Origin: Halobacillus hunanensis
GTDB lineage: Bacteria; Bacillota; Bacilli; Bacillales; Halobacillaceae
DNA: 64,000 nucleotides
Reading direction: 5' to 3'
NCBI RefSeq assembly: GCF_900166655.1
Contig: NZ_FVZB01000007.1
Span: 1,240,001-1,304,000, forward strand
Below, piece by piece: positions 28,279-38,758 of the stretch. The translations under genes were made by a program, and so were the position numbers. Under the pieces are notes generated by a model. That model worked only from the letters and a program-made list of their open reading frames with translations, ran no database searches and was not told the DNA's origin. Positions within the stretch are counted from its first letter, which is position 1. Each line of letters opens with the position of its first letter.

Positions 28279-29568
28279 TTATGATAAAAAAGGGACCAAA
28301 TAACGTAAGACCACATAAACCGTGCAAATCACTAGCGAAAGCAGCATAACAGGAATACCATAAAGCGCAAATTTCACGAAAGAAATAGGATGTTTATGAC
28401 TCGCCGCTATGCCAGCCACTACAACATTCGCTGAAGCCCCTATGAGGGTAGCGTTACCTCCTAAGCAGGCCCCTAAAGCAAGAGACCACCACACCGGATC
28501 GACATTCATCATTCCATAACCTTGAAGTTCTTGAACAACAGGGATCATGGCTGCCACAAAAGGGATATTATCGACGATCCCCGATAACAAACCAGATGCC
28601 CAAAGCATCATAAGTGAGGTGACGGGCATATCACCGCCGGAAACGACCATCATACCCCGGGCAATTTCATCTATAATACCCACCTTTTCAAGTCCACCCA
28701 CTAATATAAATAAGCCGATAAAGAAAAACAGAGTAACCCATTCAACTTCTTGGAAAACGCGTTCCGCTGCAAGCTGCTTGTCTGATAAAAATAATAATAG
28801 AAGAGCACCACTTACAGCTATGGTCGTAATGTCCATATGGATAAAAGGATGAAGCATAAAACCTGCAATTGTCAGTATCATCACAAGGACAGAATGAAAC
28901 AGCAATTTATCCACGACTACATGCTCTCGGGCATTCATATCAAGTAATTGGTTTGCAAGTCGTTGGTTATAAGCCAGTTGGTTTTTAAAAAGAAACAGGA
29001 CGAGTCCTAATACAACTACAAAAATAATCAGGACGACAGGCCCAAGATGATAAAGGAAGGAAAGGAAGGAAAAATGCTCCACCGCCTGTCCGATCATAAT
29101 ATTGGGCGGGTCGCCAATCAGTGTGGCAGTGCCTCCTATATTAGAGCAAAGAATCGTTGTCAGCAAATAAGGAAACGCTGGCAGATGAAGGCGTTCGATT
29201 AAGGTTAACAGCACTGGAACAAATAGCATCACTGTCGTCACATTATCTAAAAAGGCGGAACCAATTGCTGTAAACATTGCAGTAACGACAAGTAAAGGAA
29301 TAGGTTTTCCTTGAACTGCCTGGGCCAGTTTTATAGCGGCAAATGTAAAAATCCCAGTCTTTTTTGTAATCGAAACAAGTACCATCATGGAGAACAGGAG
29401 AGCGACGGTTTCCCAGTCAATAAAGCCTAGCGCCTCTTCCCAATCCAATACTTGAGTAATAAGGAGCAACACTCCCCCAGCTAAAGCTATAAGTGCCCTA
29501 TTCCACTTCTCCGTCATAATTAAGCAATAGCTAATCACAAAGATCAATAAAGCAAGTATTGTTGTCAT
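28279..29568 (-). CDS. ArsB/NhaD-type ion transporter
   Basis: A 429-residue, 10-12-helix carrier of the ion transporter superfamily. It shows the duplicated signatures of the family: GGTATLIGDPPNIMIG in the first half and LGGNATLIGASANVVVAG in the second, with FLDNVTTVMLFVP and IVDNIPFVAAMIP before them. Such proteins include NhaD Na+/H+ antiporters and arsenite carriers; no arsR, arsC or arsA neighbour is present, so ion homeostasis seems likelier. The ATG at 29568 follows AAAAGGAG by seven bases; the ATG at 29574 is too close. It has no counterpart at this place in B. subtilis as I remember it. Confidence 0.85.
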   Translation of the reverse strand: MTTILALLIFVISYCLIMTEKWNRALIALAGGVLLLITQVLDWEEALGFIDWETVALLFSMMVLVSITKKTGIFTFAAIKLAQAVQGKPIPLLVVTAMFTAIGSAFLDNVTTVMLFVPVLLTLIERLHLPAFPYLLTTILCSNIGGTATLIGDPPNIMIGQAVEHFSFLSFLYHLGPVVLIIFVVVLGLVLFLFKNQLAYNQRLANQLLDMNAREHVVVDKLLFHSVLVMILTIAGFMLHPFIHMDITTIAVSGALLLLFLSDKQLAAERVFQEVEWVTLFFFIGLFILVGGLEKVGIIDEIARGMMVVSGGDMPVTSLMMLWASGLLSGIVDNIPFVAAMIPVVQELQGYGMMNVDPVWWSLALGACLGGNATLIGASANVVVAGIAASHKHPISFVKFALYGIPVMLLSLVICTVYVVLRYLVPFLS

Positions 29569-29695
29569 ACACATACTCCTTTTAAACGGTACTTTTCTTA
29601 TACCTATTCAAAAGGTCAGTAAAATATCTACTTCTATCTATAGGGGATTTATGCATATAGTTTAGAAGACAAGCTAATAAAAGGGGATGATGTTC

Positions 29696-30082
29696 TTGAA
29701 GAAACTCCTGCAAGGTGTTCTTGGCTATGGCATAGGTTCGATACTGTTATTGATGGTAGTGGTTGCTGCTGTTCTAGCTATCCTACTGCGTTTTACAACT
29801 ATTGATATCGATACCCTCAATCAAATTTCATTAGTAGCCGGCTTAACCATCCTGGCCTTTGGCGGCCTTATTGCCGCCTATAAAGCTGAACAGAAAGGAT
29901 GGTTGTCTGGTATTTTAACAGGACTGATTTTCGCATTAGCTATGATTGGATTTCAATTAATATTTGAGAATTCGTGGGTTTCTCTCACACAGTTGAGCTA
30001 TTTTGGAGGACTGGTAATTGCTGCATTATTAGGAGGGATGATCGGGGTCAATATGCCAAGAAGAACAACCGAGAAAAAATAG
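29696..30082 (+). CDS. TIGR04086 family membrane protein (YrzE-like)
   Basis: A 128-residue protein with four predicted membrane helices, of the small family TIGR04086/YrzE, found beside yajC in Bacillaceae. A TTG start at 29696 (MKKLLQGVLGYGIG) stands nine bases from AAAAGGGG; two ATG codons at 29687 and 29690 are too near that site, though they cannot be excluded. Function unknown; the family is linked to sporulation by its taxonomic spread only. Confidence 0.75.
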   Translation: MKKLLQGVLGYGIGSILLLMVVVAAVLAILLRFTTIDIDTLNQISLVAGLTILAFGGLIAAYKAEQKGWLSGILTGLIFALAMIGFQLIFENSWVSLTQLSYFGGLVIAALLGGMIGVNMPRRTTEKK

Positions 30083-30123
30083 CTAGTGGCTAGTGAAGTG
30101 ATTACTAATTTCCTTGAAAATAC

Positions 30124-30155
30124 TAAAAAAAATCCCGCTGTTTGCGGGATTTTTC
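30124..30155. terminator. Bidirectional terminator between the YrzE-like gene and yajC
   Basis: AAAAAATCCCGC and GCGGGATTTTT pair over a five-base loop (TGTTT) and give T-runs on both strands, ending both convergent genes. Confidence 0.88.
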
Positions 30156-30157
30156 CA

Positions 30158-30421
30158 TTAATCTTGATTAAGCTTTTCACGTACAGAGGAACGGTCAAAC
30201 TTCATTTGTGTACCATCCTGTGAACTAATAATTAATGTAGCTTCGTCCAATGCATGGATTGTCCCATGTAGACCTCCAATGGTAATGATTCTATCTCCCT
30301 TTTGAAGTTCCGTCTGCATTTGCTGCACTTTCTTTTGCTTCTTCTGTTGTGGACGGATTAACAGGAAATAAAATATAACAAACATCAGAATAATCGGCAA
30401 TAACCCAACTAATGTATCCAT
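30158..30421 (-). CDS. yajC: Preprotein translocase subunit YajC
   Basis: An 87-residue protein with one N-terminal membrane helix (about 2-20, LIRPQQKKQKK right after) and the conserved GDRIITIGGLHGTI core. YajC associates with SecDF and YidC. It lies 15 bases behind tgt, and the ribosome site is AAAGGGGG. The queA-tgt-yajC order is standard. Confidence 0.95.
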   Translation of the reverse strand: MDTLVGLLPIILMFVIFYFLLIRPQQKKQKKVQQMQTELQKGDRIITIGGLHGTIHALDEATLIISSQDGTQMKFDRSSVREKLNQD

Positions 30422-30436
30422 TCATATTCCCCCTTT

Positions 30437-32624
<2,188 letters not shown>

Positions 32625-32644
32625 GTAAATCCCCTATTCTAATC

Positions 32645-32845
32645 TTAACGAATTTTGCCGATGATATAAAAAATGAGTGATAACACTATACTGACTACGA
32701 TTGAAGTCATAATTGGAAAATAGAAAGTGACATTGCCTTTTTTAAAACTAATATCACCTGGCAGTTTACCAATCAGGCTCCAAATTATTCCGATAACGAT
32801 AAACACAATCCCTATTACAATAAAGATTTTTCCAAACCCAGTCAA
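32645..32845 (-). CDS. DUF2905 small membrane protein
   Basis: A 66-residue protein with two membrane helices (about 5-25 and 44-62) around the family signature [19 protein letters not shown]. It starts with TTG at 32845, sharing TTGA with the ruvB stop (4-base overlap), and its ribosome site AGAGGTG is inside ruvB. Found between ruvB and queA in many Bacillota. Function unknown. Confidence 0.88.
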   Translation of the reverse strand: MTGFGKIFIVIGIVFIVIGIIWSLIGKLPGDISFKKGNVTFYFPIMTSIVVSIVLSLIFYIIGKIR

Positions 32846-33843
32846 GCTTCTGGCACCTCTTTATTAAAATGGTTGTACGCTTTCGTCGTCACCATTCTGC
32901 CTCTTGGTGTCCGCTGAATAAAGCCCATTTGTAATAAAAATGGTTCGTAGACATCTTCAATCGTTTGCGATTCCTCCCCAATCGTAGCCGCAATCGTATC
33001 TAATCCTACAGGTCCTCCTTTGAAGCTGTCCATAATAGCCGTTAACAATTTATGGTCAATATGGTCAAGTCCCTCTCCGTCGACTTGCAGCATTTTCAAC
33101 GCGGTCTTAGTCGTTTCCTCATTGATCATATCTTCCCCTTTTACTTGAGCAATATCACGTACCCGCTTCAATAAGCGGTTTGCAATTCGCGGCGTCCCCC
33201 GGGATCTGCGCGCAACTTCGACAGCAGCATCTCTTGCGATCCCTACGTGAAAGATGTCTGCTGTCCGTTCCACGATGTCACATAACGCACCTGGGTCATA
33301 AAAATCAAGGCGGCTATGCACGCCAAACCGGTCACGCAACGGGGCTGACAATAAGCCTGCTCGCGTCGTAGCACCAACAAGGGTGAATGGCGGAAGGTCC
33401 AGCCGAACGGACCTGGCGCTAGGACCACTCCCGACAACGATATCTAGACAGAAGTCCTCCATAGCGGGATAAAGAATTTCTTCTACAGAACGGGGCAGCC
33501 GATGAATTTCATCAATAAATAAAATATCCCCAGCTTCTAATGAGGATAAGATGGCTGCTAAATCCCCAGCACGTTCAATAGCCGGACCAGATGTGGAGCG
33601 AAATTGACCTTCCATTTCATTTGCAATAATTGAAGCAAGTGTTGTTTTACCAAGGCCAGGAGGACCATACAACAGAACGTGATCAAGTGGTTCATGACGC
33701 ATCTTTGCAGCTTCGATAAAAATACGCAGGTTCTCCTTTGTTTTCTCTTGGCCAATATATTGATTGAGACTTTCTGGACGGAGGCTTAGCTCAATTTGCC
33801 GTTCTTCTCCTTGTAATTCTCCTGATATCATGCGTTCTTCCAT
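32842..33843 (-). CDS. ruvB: Holliday junction DNA helicase RuvB
   Basis: A 333-residue AAA+ motor that drives branch migration with RuvA. Walker [11 protein letters not shown] (about 60-69), Walker [11 protein letters not shown], sensor [18 protein letters not shown], and the C-terminal winged helix with [10 protein letters not shown]. It lies 18 bases after ruvA. The ruvC resolvase is absent here, as expected for Bacillota, which use RecU. Confidence 0.97.
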   Translation of the reverse strand: MEERMISGELQGEERQIELSLRPESLNQYIGQEKTKENLRIFIEAAKMRHEPLDHVLLYGPPGLGKTTLASIIANEMEGQFRSTSGPAIERAGDLAAILSSLEAGDILFIDEIHRLPRSVEEILYPAMEDFCLDIVVGSGPSARSVRLDLPPFTLVGATTRAGLLSAPLRDRFGVHSRLDFYDPGALCDIVERTADIFHVGIARDAAVEVARRSRGTPRIANRLLKRVRDIAQVKGEDMINEETTKTALKMLQVDGEGLDHIDHKLLTAIMDSFKGGPVGLDTIAATIGEESQTIEDVYEPFLLQMGFIQRTPRGRMVTTKAYNHFNKEVPEA

Positions 33844-33861
33844 AGATTTACCTCCTTCCCT

Positions 33862-34479
33862 CTATGATTTCATGAGCATCTGAAGTCCTTTTCTAACCAG
33901 ATCATCAACCTGTCCCTGTTTTGACTTGAGCAGTTCACTGTGAACCGTTTTAAGCTCGCGATCAGAATAACCCAGTGCCTTCAAAGCTTCAAGCGCTTCT
34001 TCTATATGTACTCGTTTATCCTTCACAGCAGGATCTTCCTGATAGAAAAGCGAGTCTTCATTTTCTTCTTCTGGAAGCCAGACAATCAGTTTACCTTTCA
34101 AATCCAAAATCATCTGTCGGGCTGTCTTCTTGCCTACCCCGGGAAAACGGGTTAAGTATTTTTCATCTTCTTGTTCAATAGCCGAGACAAATTCTGGTAC
34201 ACTTACGGATCCCAATATGGCGAGTGCACCCTTTGGACCGATTCCAGAAACATTCAGAAGCTTTGCAAATAAAAGCTTGTCTTCTTTCTTTTTAAAGCCA
34301 AACAGTAACTGCTGATCTTCTCTTATATAATGAAAAGTATGGATTTTAACTTCCCGGTGCTTTTCGCTTTGAAAATGAAGGGGATTAGCGCAAAGAATTT
34401 CATACCCAACCCCTTGAGTTTCAACCGTAATTGAATCGTCCTCTACTGATGTCAGGAGGCCTTTTACATAAGCAATCAT
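33862..34479 (-). CDS. ruvA: Holliday junction DNA helicase RuvA
   Basis: A 205-residue junction-binding protein. The N-terminal OB domain (MIAYVKGLL... through about 60), two helix-hairpin-helix motifs (VSGIGPKGALAIL and FPGVGKKTARQMILDLKGK) and a C-terminal RuvB-binding domain (about 150-205, ALKALGYSDREL) are all present. A GAAGGGA site precedes the ATG. Confidence 0.96.
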   Translation of the reverse strand: MIAYVKGLLTSVEDDSITVETQGVGYEILCANPLHFQSEKHREVKIHTFHYIREDQQLLFGFKKKEDKLLFAKLLNVSGIGPKGALAILGSVSVPEFVSAIEQEDEKYLTRFPGVGKKTARQMILDLKGKLIVWLPEEENEDSLFYQEDPAVKDKRVHIEEALEALKALGYSDRELKTVHSELLKSKQGQVDDLVRKGLQMLMKS

Positions 34480-34597
34480 TCATCTATTTCCCTTCTGAAC
34501 CTAAATTATCGTCACTCTGTTTATTGTAACACACAAGCACACGTTCGTATAAAAGAAAAACCGGACAGCAAAGTGGGAAATGAGAATAATTCTTAAC

Positions 34598-34636
34598 GAA
34601 AAAGGATGTTCAGAAAACCTCTCCTGAACATCCTTT
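34598..34636 (-). terminator. Terminator after bofC
   Basis: AAAGGATGTTCAG and CTGAACATCCTTT form a perfect 13-bp stem with a 10-base loop, followed on the minus strand by TTTTTCG. It separates bofC from ruvAB. Confidence 0.85.
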
Positions 34637-34708
34637 CGTCTATAGCATGGCCATGAATAGTTTCTATTCAGCAACACGGCCGGAAATTTAGTAGATCTAT
34701 CAATTGTG

Positions 34709-35266
34709 TTACATATCTTCGGCCTCAGTATATTGACTGATGACTTGCTGAAAATGCTCAGAACTGGTTATTTTGATTCCATCCGCCAATATTAGTTTAC
34801 TTTTTGCCTCAAGGGGCTTAAGTGGAATAGGATTAAATGACTCCATTACATTTCCTTCATTAGGTGTTCCTTGAAAGACTGCCAATTCTCCATCCTCTGT
34901 CACGCCAAAGTATCCCTGTTGTTCTGTAATCGGAGAAATTTTATTAACATGTTTAGAAAAAACCATATTCTCCAGCTCATGTTCTTCGATCGTCCAGTCG
35001 CTGTACTTGGCCCAGAAGTCTTCCATTGACCAAATGACCTCTTGTTCCTCAGTAATCTCTGTAACCCCGTCTATATAGTGCTTTTTAGTAATAACATGAA
35101 AGGTGACCGGCTCTTTGTGACTAGGTGCAGAAGATACCATTTCTGCTTTTCTCTCTACCGATCTTTGTTTAGGCACATCCTCCCCTGTTAACGTCTCATC
35201 GGTCCCGGAAAGCTGCCATATAGTAAACGAAAGAATAAGCATAACTCCATAAATCCATCGGAACAT
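34709..35266 (-). CDS. bofC: Sporulation intercompartmental signalling protein BofC
   Basis: A 185-residue exported forespore protein that restrains SpoIVB and so delays sigma-K activation. A membrane or signal segment lies at about 3-18. The core resembles BofC: WSMEDFWAKYSDWTIEEH, ISPITEQQGYFGVTEDGELAVFQGTP and a C-terminal ITSSEHFQQVISQY. The ATG at 35266 has GAGGAGG eight bases upstream; a frame up to 35320 adds residues unlike the family. It lies just downstream of yebC. The linker after the signal segment is longer than in B. subtilis. Confidence 0.88.
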   Translation of the reverse strand: MFRWIYGVMLILSFTIWQLSGTDETLTGEDVPKQRSVERKAEMVSSAPSHKEPVTFHVITKKHYIDGVTEITEEQEVIWSMEDFWAKYSDWTIEEHELENMVFSKHVNKISPITEQQGYFGVTEDGELAVFQGTPNEGNVMESFNPIPLKPLEAKSKLILADGIKITSSEHFQQVISQYTEAEDM

Positions 35267-35345
35267 GTTGATCCTCCTCACAAATAAAATAGCTTCTGTT
35301 TCTAGTATGTACAGAAACAAAAGCTATTATTAGGAGGATTTCATC

Positions 35346-36098
35346 TTACGAGAGCTGTTCGAGTATTTCATCATCCGCATCTAGATTGTGATAGATGTCC
35401 TGCACGTCATCATGATCTTCAAGCATATCGATCAGCTTCAACATTTTTTCAACGCCTTCTTTATCCAGGGGCGTATAAGTGCTCGGGAACATCGTCACTT
35501 CTGAAGTTTGAAAGGTATATCCATCTTTTTCAAGGGATGCCTTAACTTCCGTAAAATCTTCAGGTGCTGTGAAAATTTCAAACTGCTCTTCACCAGTTTC
35601 CATTTCCTCTGCACCTGCTTCGATTACTTCCAGCATCAAGTCATCTTCACCTGCATCAGTTGATTGTCTATCGATGGCTAGATAACCTTTTCGGTCAAAC
35701 ATGAAGCTGACACAGCCATTTTCACCAAGATTCCCATCATTTTTATTAAAGGCATGACGAACATCGGCAGCAGTTCTGTTTTTATTATCGGTGAGTACTT
35801 TAACCATTACTGCTACACCGCCTGGTCCATAGCCTTCGTATGTGAACTCTTCATAATTTACGCCATCGAGATCGCCTGTAGCTTTTTTAATAGCCCGGTC
35901 TATATTATCGTTCGGCATATTGTTGGATTTCGCTTTTTCTACCGCTAAACGAAGGTTTGAATTCATTTCCTGATCTCCGCCGCCTTCTTTAGCAGCCATG
36001 AAGATTTCACGAGCGAGCTTCATAAACAGCTTACCACGCTTGGCATCCTGCGCCCCTTTTCGACGTTTAATATTGTTCCATTTTGAATGTCCAGCCAT
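35346..36098 (-). CDS. yebC: YebC/PmpR family protein (YrbC)
   Basis: A 250-residue cytoplasmic protein with the unmistakable start [23 protein letters not shown] and [23 protein letters not shown]. It was long annotated as a transcription regulator; members have more recently been linked to relief of ribosome stalling at proline runs. Sequence alone does not separate these roles. A GAGAGGAG site precedes the ATG. It lies between the YhcN-type lipoprotein and bofC. Confidence 0.95.
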   Translation of the reverse strand: MAGHSKWNNIKRRKGAQDAKRGKLFMKLAREIFMAAKEGGGDQEMNSNLRLAVEKAKSNNMPNDNIDRAIKKATGDLDGVNYEEFTYEGYGPGGVAVMVKVLTDNKNRTAADVRHAFNKNDGNLGENGCVSFMFDRKGYLAIDRQSTDAGEDDLMLEVIEAGAEEMETGEEQFEIFTAPEDFTEVKASLEKDGYTFQTSEVTMFPSTYTPLDKEGVEKMLKLIDMLEDHDDVQDIYHNLDADDEILEQLS

Positions 36099-36176
36099 AG
36101 GTATTTCTCCTCTCTTGGAGCAAGTTTTCCCTATAACAATATATCACATTTGAAAACAGATATTAAACAATCAGGA

Positions 36177-36731
36177 TTAATCGTTCTGCTGAAAAAAATG
36201 TTTGATTTTGTCTCTTAGGTTCTCTGGCAGTTGTTGAGCCTTCGACCTTGCATTCAAGTCTTTTACATCTTCCCACTGACTATTGTTTGAGTAAATCGTA
36301 ACGGGAAGATCAGTCATGGGTTCTACCTTTTGACGTATCTTCCTAATCACCTTGCCGTTCCTGCGATCATGTGGGTTAATCATAACCGCTACATACACTC
36401 GTTCACCGTTTGTAAAAGTTTGGGTTTGAGTAACTTCTCTAAATTCATTAACGGCCTGGGTGATTTCCATGGAATCTTCATTATTGAAATCGTTATCGTG
36501 GGACCTGTTTGTTTCGCTATATTTTGTATCCCGCATTTCCTCATCTGCCCGTCGCTTAAAGTAGTTTTCCTCACCTGTTGGAATTTTCCCTTCTTGCTTC
36601 GGGGCATCTTCTTTTCCATATTCAACCGGTTCGTAAAAGTAACTTTCATTGCCTGTCTCAGCAGGTTCATCAGCTTGACAAGCAACGAGAAACATACTAC
36701 TCAACAGAGAAACAGCAATTATTTTCCACAT
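36177..36731 (-). CDS. YhcN/YlaJ family sporulation lipoprotein (CoxA-like position)
   Basis: A 184-residue lipoprotein: signal segment MWKIIAVSLLSSMFLVAC with a lipobox ending at Cys-18, an acidic and charged linker, then the YhcN/YlaJ domain (about 85-184) with VYVAVMINPHDRRN and IRQKVEPMTDLPVTIYSN. Such proteins sit in the spore inner membrane or cortex. B. subtilis coxA, of the same family, lies beside yebC and safA, so this is probably its counterpart. The ATG at 36731 is at a workable distance from AAGGAG; the ATG at 36740 is too close. Confidence 0.8.
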   Translation of the reverse strand: MWKIIAVSLLSSMFLVACQADEPAETGNESYFYEPVEYGKEDAPKQEGKIPTGEENYFKRRADEEMRDTKYSETNRSHDNDFNNEDSMEITQAVNEFREVTQTQTFTNGERVYVAVMINPHDRRNGKVIRKIRQKVEPMTDLPVTIYSNNSQWEDVKDLNARSKAQQLPENLRDKIKHFFQQND

Positions 36732-36791
36732 AAAAAACATTCTCCTTTTTCCATTACTATGGACTAAGAAGAATGTTTTACTCAGTTAATA

Positions 36792-37550
36792 TTAGGTAAT
36801 TGTTGGAGACGGTGCAGCCGGAAGCTGTCGTTTATGCTCCGAGCGTTTATGCAGGCGGTCAATAATGTCCTGATCTTTCTTAGGGATTTGTTCGCCTTTT
36901 AAGTATTTATCAATCATTTCATAACTTGTTCCCATCTCATTCTCATCCGTTTGCCCTTCCCACAGTCCGGCACTTGGCTGTTTATGAATTACTTCATCAG
37001 GGACCCCTAAGTGTTTAGCCATTTCTTTTACCTCGCCTTTAGTGAAATGAACAAGCGGAACAAGATCTACACCGCCATCACCAAATTTGGTGAAGTAGCC
37101 TGTATGCCATTCGGCAGCATTATCGGTTCCCACAACAAGGTAACGGTAATTTGTCGCAATTGTGTAAAGGGTGCTCATTCTGAGACGCGCACGTAAATTT
37201 GCATCAGCCAGCTGTTGCTGGACTTCATGTAATGTACCCGAGTCCCTTATCTGTTGCTGGATAGAGGGAAACAGCACACCGTGTGTTTCTGTTAGATCAA
37301 TGGTGAGCGAAGATATACCGCACGACTCAATAACTTTATGAGCATGCTCTTGATCACTGGACCGGCTTTTACAAGGCATGATGACTCCTAGAGACTGCTC
37401 GGGACAAGCTTGTTTGATTAAGTGAGCAACAACTGCCGAATCAATTCCTCCGCTAATCCCTACAAGTAAGCCATCGACATTTGCTTCTTTAACCTTTTTG
37501 CGTAACCAGCTAACCAGCTGTTCTATATTTTCCTGCACGAGTTTGTTCAT
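36792..37550 (-). CDS. nadE: NAD(+) synthase, ammonia-dependent
   Basis: A 252-residue N-type ATP pyrophosphatase that amidates deamido-NAD to NAD. PP-loop GISGGIDSAVVAHL (about 33-46), NLRARLRMSTLYTIA and VVGTDNAAEWHTGYFTKFGDGGVDLVPL are the standard synthetase motifs. There is no glutaminase domain, so ammonia is the nitrogen source. The ATG at 37550 sits almost on its AAAGG site; a GTG four codons later is an alternative start. Confidence 0.93.
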   Translation of the reverse strand: MNKLVQENIEQLVSWLRKKVKEANVDGLLVGISGGIDSAVVAHLIKQACPEQSLGVIMPCKSRSSDQEHAHKVIESCGISSLTIDLTETHGVLFPSIQQQIRDSGTLHEVQQQLADANLRARLRMSTLYTIATNYRYLVVGTDNAAEWHTGYFTKFGDGGVDLVPLVHFTKGEVKEMAKHLGVPDEVIHKQPSAGLWEGQTDENEMGTSYEMIDKYLKGEQIPKKDQDIIDRLHKRSEHKRQLPAAPSPTIT

Positions 37551-37568
37551 CCTTTCACACTAATAATG

Positions 37569-37772
37569 TTCAATAAGTTGACAAATGAGAACGTCGACAA
37601 AAAGCGTCACATTCTGTGACAAAGTCGACACTAGCACGTCCTGTGCGTCGCAAGAAGTTCGAGGCGTGAAAGTTTTGAGGACCACAGCGTATGCCATTAA
37701 TACGTGAGGACCGGAAAAACCGAGCAACGAAGAAATTCGCCTTTTATCATTTAGTAACTTATTGAATATCCT
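37569..37772. mobile_element. MITE-like palindromic element with terminal inverted repeats
   Basis: A gene-free block between nadE and the kinase gene. The left end at 37569-37588 and the right end at 37747-37766 (complement) match at 17 of 20 positions, both starting TTCAATAAGTT. A nine-base direct repeat CTAATAATG flanks the block (37560-37568 and 37773-37781), as a target-site duplication would. Inside are small hairpins such as GTCAC/GTGAC, GCAC/GTGC and CGTAT/ATACG. No ORF is present. One caution: the right direct repeat stands six bases away from the inverted repeat, the left one abuts it. Confidence 0.6.
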
Positions 37773-37783
37773 CTAATAATGCT

Positions 37784-38758
37784 TTATTTTAGCATATATT
37801 CAGTGTAACGAACAAACTTCTTACGTCTCTGCCATGCATGATCTAATTTGTTTATGTGGGCAGATACAGAAGTCCCTTCTTCCAGACACTTCCGATATCC
37901 ATAAAGCCATTCTCTCAATAAATCGGCAGGAACTAATACGCCTTGTAACCACAAACGAGGGTATTCCACTTTCTTGAAAAGTTTTAAAAAGTCGGATTTA
38001 CACGCTTCCATATGGGGAAGAAACCTTTGGGCTAATTGGATATCATCATAGATCTTTGGGCCATTGTATAAGAGGTCAAAATCAATAATTTTAATATTAT
38101 AATGAGCATCTATTATAAAATTATGATGAGCGACATCACCATGGAGCCATAAATGTTTCCTCCATGACCTTTCTTCCAGTTCCCCCCAGGGATGATCGGT
38201 AAAACGAGCAAGTTGTTTTGTCATTGTAATATGAATTTCATCATACAATGTTTTTTTGCGGTGGGTCATAAACACATCTTTCGTGTCTTCAAATTGTTTT
38301 AAGCGATGGCCCCACTTGATATATAAAGGGTCTCTAGGAATAGACACCATGGAAATTCCTTGTGTGCTTCTATGAAATTGTCTCATTATAGAGTATGTTT
38401 TATGCCGATCTTCCTCCAATTTAAAATCTGCATGTCTTCCTTCAATCCATTTAAATATTCCCCACTCCCAGCCGAAATTGTTTTTCGTATAGCTTCCATC
38501 TGGAAAAGGAACAGGTATAGCAGCCATCTCTTCAGCATCATACCAGCTGTTGAAAAACCGGATTTGTTGAGTTAGTACTCTCGATCGTCGATAGCCCTTA
38601 ATAAGGACTGGTTTCCCATTATAATAAGCTTTATATATTTTAGGTTTAATCGTTGAATGATAGGAAACATTCATCGCTGCGACCGTATAAAGCCAATTAA
38701 AAAGGCGATCCGTAAAAGAATCGCCCTTTCTATCTCTACTCGTCATCTTCATCATCAT
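37784..38758 (-). CDS. CotS-like spore phosphotransferase/kinase-fold protein
   Basis: A protein of about 324 residues with the aminoglycoside phosphotransferase fold. The catalytic loop LWLHGDVAHHNFIID and the metal-binding IKIIDFDLLY are intact, so activity is possible. CotS, YutH and YsxE are spore-associated members. The gene overlaps the 3' end of safA: the GAT-GAT-GAT-GAA run coding the acidic tail of SafA reads ATG-ATG-ATG-AAG in this frame. The start is therefore uncertain (38758, 38755, 38752 or 38746), and coupling to safA is likely. Substrate unknown. Confidence 0.75.
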   Translation of the reverse strand: MMMKMTSRDRKGDSFTDRLFNWLYTVAAMNVSYHSTIKPKIYKAYYNGKPVLIKGYRRSRVLTQQIRFFNSWYDAEEMAAIPVPFPDGSYTKNNFGWEWGIFKWIEGRHADFKLEEDRHKTYSIMRQFHRSTQGISMVSIPRDPLYIKWGHRLKQFEDTKDVFMTHRKKTLYDEIHITMTKQLARFTDHPWGELEERSWRKHLWLHGDVAHHNFIIDAHYNIKIIDFDLLYNGPKIYDDIQLAQRFLPHMEACKSDFLKLFKKVEYPRLWLQGVLVPADLLREWLYGYRKCLEEGTSVSAHINKLDHAWQRRKKFVRYTEYMLK

